Under the pieces are notes generated by a model that was given only the letters and a program-made list of their open reading frames with translations, was not told the DNA's origin and did not search any database. A program made the translations under genes and the position numbers. 8,853 nucleotides of DNA, taken from Methylococcaceae bacterium UBA1147. GTDB lineage: Bacteria; Pseudomonadota; Gammaproteobacteria; Methylococcales; UBA1147. This document shows positions 6,116 to 8,853 of the stretch, in pieces. How positions within the stretch are numbered: the first letter of the stretch is position 1; each line of letters opens with the position of its first letter. The stretch is from positions 6,139 to 14,991 of the forward strand of contig DBZZ01000034.1 of assembly GCA_002311315.1 (NCBI GenBank), read 5' to 3'.

Positions 6116-7277
6116 GGATCTCGCCAATGGCACCGGCCAAGCCTTCAAGCAAGCGTTCAACCTGCACAGCCTCATGCTGTGCAGAAAAAGTGATCCGAAG
6201 CCGGGCACTGCCTTCGGCAACCGTTGGCGGCCGGATCGGGGTCACCAGGATGCCAGACTCCCTGAGTCGAGCCGCCATGGCCATTGCCTGCCGGCTGTCA
6301 CCGACGACCAGCGGCTGGATGGGGGTCAGCGAATCGATGACCGGCAACCCCAGCTCCAGCGCACCCTTGCGGAACTGCTGAACCAGTGATTCCAGTTTTT
6401 GCCGTCGCCACGATTCCGAACGAACGATTTGCAGACTAGCACGGGTGGCTTCTGCAATGCCGGGTGGCATCGCGGTGGTATAAATGTAGGTCCTTGCCTT
6501 CTGCACCAGGTAATCGATCAACTGGTTGCTTCCAGCCGCGAAAGCACCAAAGGTACCGAAGGCCTTTCCAAGGGTTCCCACCAGAACGGTTACATCATCC
6601 GGGCCAAGACCGTGGTGCTCCAGGCTGCCCCGGCCGTGCCGACCAAGCACTCCGAGCCCATGTGCATCGTCGACAAAGAGTCCGCTGTCACTGCTTTTAC
6701 AAAGCCGGCTCAGAGCCGGCAAAGGGGCAAGGTCCCCGTCCATGCTGAACACCCCATCGCTCACCACCAGGCCGGTCGACTCGCCCGCTTCCTGCAGACT
6801 CGCGGCCAGGGTATCCAGATCGGCGTGCGGGTAGCGACTAAAGGTGGCCCGGCTGATCCGGCCGCCGTCGATCATCGACGCGTGGTTCAAGCGATCTTCG
6901 AAGACCCGGTTGCCGCGGCCGATGAGCGCTGAAATAACTCCGATATTGGCCATGTAGCCGGTCGAAAACAGCAGTACCCGCTCGAAGCCCAGATAATCCG
7001 CCAGTTCTTCCTCCAGCGCATGGTGGACCTTGTAGTAGCCGCTGATTAGGTGTGAAGAACCGCTCCCGACGCCGTATTGTTCAGCCCCGCGCCTGAGCCC
7101 CTCGACCAGTGCAGGGTGATTGGCCAGCCCAAGGTAATCATTACTGCAGAAGCTGAGCAGGCTCTGTCCGTTGATCCGAACAATAACTCCCTGCGGACCC
7201 TCGTTGACCTGTAGTCGACGGTACAGATCCTGTTCCTGGAGCTTCTTCAGACGGTCATCAAATCTGGGGCGAAACAT
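6108..7277 (-). CDS. bioF: 8-amino-7-oxononanoate synthase BioF
   Basis: BioF is a PLP enzyme that condenses pimeloyl-ACP with alanine, releasing CO2, to give 8-amino-7-oxononanoate (KAPA). From ATG 7277 it has 389 residues (E. coli 384). Visible landmarks are SNDYLGL, GVGSGSSHLISG, LNHAS with H132, SDGVFSMDGDLAPL, VDDAHG (D203, H206), the PLP lysine K238 in GTLGKAFG, YTTAMPP and IRPPTV near the end. The frame stays open upstream to a TTG at 7307, but the ATG aligns with the family start and the ten extra residues would lie inside a predicted hairpin. Neither start has a strong ribosome site. bioB ends 112 bases upstream, the only real gap inside the biotin operon; bioH overlaps its 3' end. 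Confidence 0.95.
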   Translation of the reverse strand: MFRPRFDDRLKKLQEQDLYRRLQVNEGPQGVIVRINGQSLLSFCSNDYLGLANHPALVEGLRRGAEQYGVGSGSSHLISGYYKVHHALEEELADYLGFERVLLFSTGYMANIGVISALIGRGNRVFEDRLNHASMIDGGRISRATFSRYPHADLDTLAASLQEAGESTGLVVSDGVFSMDGDLAPLPALSRLCKSSDSGLFVDDAHGLGVLGRHGRGSLEHHGLGPDDVTVLVGTLGKAFGTFGAFAAGSNQLIDYLVQKARTYIYTTAMPPGIAEATRASLQIVRSESWRRQKLESLVQQFRKGALELGLPVIDSLTPIQPLVVGDSRQAMAMAARLRESGILVTPIRPPTVAEGSARLRITFSAQHEAVQVERLLEGLAGAIGEIRD

Positions 7278-7296
7278 GTCAGTCAATGGGCAAAGG

Positions 7297-7334
7297 CCGG
7301 CCACCAAGGTCCCGCAAGACCATCTGCAGGCCGG
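7297..7334. repeat. Inverted repeat in the bioB-bioF gap
   Basis: Outer arms CCGGCC/GGCCGG enclose a second pair GGTC/GACC with a six-base loop. The structure ends about 20 bases before the bioF ATG. It has no following T-run. In the bioB-bioF mRNA it could mark a processing site or limit bioF translation, which would fit the lack of a clear bioF ribosome site. GC-rich repeats of this size also arise by chance. Confidence 0.3.
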
Positions 7335-7389
7335 TCATGGAAGCGGAGAAATTCGACAGCAGAAAAACGCGCCAGTAACTATTCTGCAG

Positions 7390-8394
7390 CTAATGCCCGG
7401 TCTCGGCCAGCGACAGGCCGAGACGGTCGAACAGCCTGCGGTCGCTGTCGGCAACCGGATTATCGGTGGTCAGCAACTTATCACCGTAAAAGATTGAATT
7501 GGCACCGACGAAGAAACACAAGGCCTGCATTTCGTCGCTCATTTCTGTACGCCCGGCCGAAAGCCGCACCCACGAGGCCGGCATCAGGATACGGGCCACA
7601 GCGATGGTCCGAACAAAAGACAGCGGATCAAGCCCGGGCGTTCCGTCCAGTGGGGTGCCCTCGACCTGGACCAGCATGTTGACCGGTACGCTCTCAGGGT
7701 GTTTGGGTAGATTTGCGAGTTCCATCAGGAGACCGGCCCGGTCATCATCGCTTTCTCCCATGCCAACGATCCCTCCGCAACAAACGTTGATGCCTGCGTC
7801 ACGAACCCGCTTCAGCGTATCCAGGCGGTCCTGGTAGCTTCGGGTACTGATGATTTCCGAGTAGTATTGCGCCGATGTATCTAGGTTGTGATTGTAATAA
7901 TCCAGCCCCGACTCCTTGAGCCTGCGCGTCTGTTCGTCGCTCAGCATGCCCAGAGTCACACAGGTTTCCATACCCAGTTCTCTGACCCCCTTGACCATTT
8001 CCACCACATGATCGATGTCCCGGTCCTTCGGACTGCGCCAGGCTGCACCCATGCAGAAGCGCGTTGCTCCCTGCGACCTGGCTTCCCGGGCCGAACGGAT
8101 GACCTCGTCAAGCGGCATCAGTGATTCCGTTTCAAGTCCGGTGTTGTAGCGGGCACTTTGCGGACAGTATGCACAATCCTCCGAACAGGCACCGGTCTTG
8201 ATGCTCAGCAGTTGGCTGACCTGAACCCGGTTGGGATCAAAAAACCTTCGGTAGAGACCATGGGCCCGGTACAGTAGGTCGTTGAACGGCAGTTCAAACA
8301 AGGCGCCGATTTCGGAAAGTGACCAGTCGTGCCGGATCAACCCGGAATCGAGACTGGTTTTTGAAAAACTTTCGCTGGTTTTTTCTGCGTGCAT
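7390..8394 (-). CDS. bioB: Biotin synthase BioB
   Basis: BioB is a radical-SAM enzyme that inserts sulfur into dethiobiotin, the last step of biotin synthesis. The 334 residues carry the [4Fe-4S] motif at C70, C74 and C77 (CSEDCAYC). The ligands of the sacrificial [2Fe-2S] cluster are C114 (RFCMGAAW), C145 (ETCVTLG), C205 (NVCCGG) and R277 (WVRLSAGR). YYNHNLDTS, TRSYQDRLDTL and GANSIFYGDKLLTT also match the family. All catalytic residues are present. The N-terminus is about 15 residues longer than in E. coli and the C-terminus is shorter, stopping soon after FDRLGLS. The start is ATG with AGGA very close upstream and a second AGGA 13 bases away. It is the first gene of the operon and divergent from comF, so the shared region 8395-8529 should hold its promoter or leader. 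Confidence 0.97.
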   Translation of the reverse strand: MHAEKTSESFSKTSLDSGLIRHDWSLSEIGALFELPFNDLLYRAHGLYRRFFDPNRVQVSQLLSIKTGACSEDCAYCPQSARYNTGLETESLMPLDEVIRSAREARSQGATRFCMGAAWRSPKDRDIDHVVEMVKGVRELGMETCVTLGMLSDEQTRRLKESGLDYYNHNLDTSAQYYSEIISTRSYQDRLDTLKRVRDAGINVCCGGIVGMGESDDDRAGLLMELANLPKHPESVPVNMLVQVEGTPLDGTPGLDPLSFVRTIAVARILMPASWVRLSAGRTEMSDEMQALCFFVGANSIFYGDKLLTTDNPVADSDRRLFDRLGLSLAETGH

Positions 8395-8529
8395 GTTCCT
8401 GTGTTCCTGACCTCGGTTGGGCAGCCTGCAATGTTTTGGCTACTCTTGATCTTGTACAGGCCGGATTGCATCCCCGGCAGGGGTCCCCGGTCGAAATTCA
8501 GTGATTGTCACCCTTTCCTCTTCAAAAAA

Positions 8530-8853
8530 GTGAACAACTGGTTACGAATTATACACAAGTTGGTCTACCCATCGGTATGCCTGGTTTGCGGAGACATCGG
8601 ACACGATGACCTCGACCTGTATAGGAATGCAGGACCGGACTGCCTTATAACCGGCTCGGCTGCCGTTGCTGCGGCGTTCGACTGCCCGAGTCAGCCGTTA
8701 CTCGGATCTGCGGAAAATGCCGCTTGAAAAGCCCCGTTTGCGACTCCACGACTGCGGTATTTGTCTACTCGGAACCGATCCGATACCTGATCAAATCACT
8801 GAAGTTCGGTTCCAGCCTTGCCGCGGCACAACTGCTGGGCAGCCTGATGGCAC
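8530..8853 (+). pseudogene. comF: ComF-family phosphoribosyltransferase, frameshifted and cut by window edge
   Basis: ComF proteins carry an N-terminal zinc finger and a phosphoribosyltransferase domain and are linked to DNA uptake. From GTG 8530 the frame gives VNNWLRIIHKLVYPSVCLVCG and then DLDL, matching the ComF start. After 8619 homology moves to another frame (from GAA 8625): ECRTGLPYNRLGC, then CCGVRLPESAV, CGKCRLKSPV and FVYSEPIRYLIKSLKFGSSLAAAQLLGSLMA, to the window end. The two parts are out of register by one missing base. The first frame stops at TGA 8725-8727, and the second has TAG at 8622-8624 just before the homology resumes. At the break, the expected LCxxC cysteine is Tyr (TAT 8620-8622). 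The GTG start lacks a clear ribosome site. It is divergent from bioB, the usual place for comF in related bacteria as I recall. A sequencing error could explain the shift but not easily the lost cysteine. Confidence 0.85.
8548..8553 (-). promoter_or_regulatory. Possible -10 box for the biotin operon
   Basis: A perfect TATAAT on the minus strand lies about 155 bases before the bioB ATG, inside the first codons of the broken comF. No acceptable -35 box lies at 16-18 bases. If used, the mRNA leader would be long (~145 bases). I did not find a convincing BirA-type operator (TTGTAAACC with inverted partner) around it. Confidence 0.25.

Noticed and set aside
6116..6220. N-terminal extension of bioH to an ATG at 6220
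   Set aside because: These 35 codons overlap the conserved end of bioF and have no counterpart in BioH; the GTG at 6115 aligns with the known start.
7278..7307. Longer bioF from TTG 7307
   Set aside because: The extra ten residues are outside the family alignment and fall in an inverted repeat; ATG 7277 fits the usual N-terminus.
8389..8529. Upstream extension of comF to ATG 8389
   Set aside because: The extension would overlap the bioB start and has no ComF similarity; homology begins around the GTG at 8530.
8531..8570. BirA operator in the bioB upstream region
   Set aside because: Weak repeats resembling ACCAACTTGT and CAGTTG are present, but nothing close to TTGTAAACC with its inverted partner at the usual spacing.

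Overview
The window looks like a piece of chromosome from a free-standing or recently host-associated gammaproteobacterium. The GC content is moderate to fairly high. Biotin is made by the BioC/BioH route, and the gene order comF / bioB-F-H-C-D / cox genes / ftsY-ftsE resembles the arrangement I recall from Pseudomonas- and Marinobacter-like lineages. That synteny comes from memory and was not searched. Every intact gene is on the minus strand; only a broken comF points the other way, at the right edge.

Layout from right to left, in the direction of transcription. Positions 8530-8853 hold the start of a comF-type gene on the plus strand. It has a one-base frameshift, and one expected zinc-finger cysteine is replaced by tyrosine. 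Divergent from it runs a tight biotin operon: bioB (8394-7390), bioF (7277-6108), bioH (6115-5312), bioC (5322-4483) and bioD (4495-3806). The last four overlap by 8 to 13 bases. BioC and BioH make the pimeloyl-ACP precursor, BioF starts the bicyclic ring synthesis, BioD closes the ureido ring and BioB inserts sulfur. bioA is not in the window. A 466-base gap (3805-3340) with several inverted repeats and a terminator-like hairpin follows.

The left part is the unusual part. At 3339-2602 is a full-length homologue of cytochrome c oxidase subunit II (CoxB) in which almost all CuA ligands and the electron-entry tryptophan region are gone. At 2390-381 is one 669-codon reading frame. Its first ~320 residues are a multi-pass CtaA/Cox15 (heme A synthase) domain and its last ~305 residues are a complete FtsY NG GTPase, the SRP receptor. 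ftsE follows 18 bases later and runs off the left edge. No coxA, coxC, ctaG, surf1 or ctaB lies between or beside these genes. The simplest reading is that an ancestral aa3-oxidase operon between bioD and ftsY collapsed by deletion. What remains is a CuA-less subunit II and a CtaA domain that became the membrane anchor of FtsY. The CtaA part keeps all four heme-ligand histidines but has lost the ExxH glutamate and the following arginine. It may therefore still bind heme while no longer making heme A. Both frames are full length and free of stops, which argues for retained, repurposed proteins and against simple decay. That is inference.
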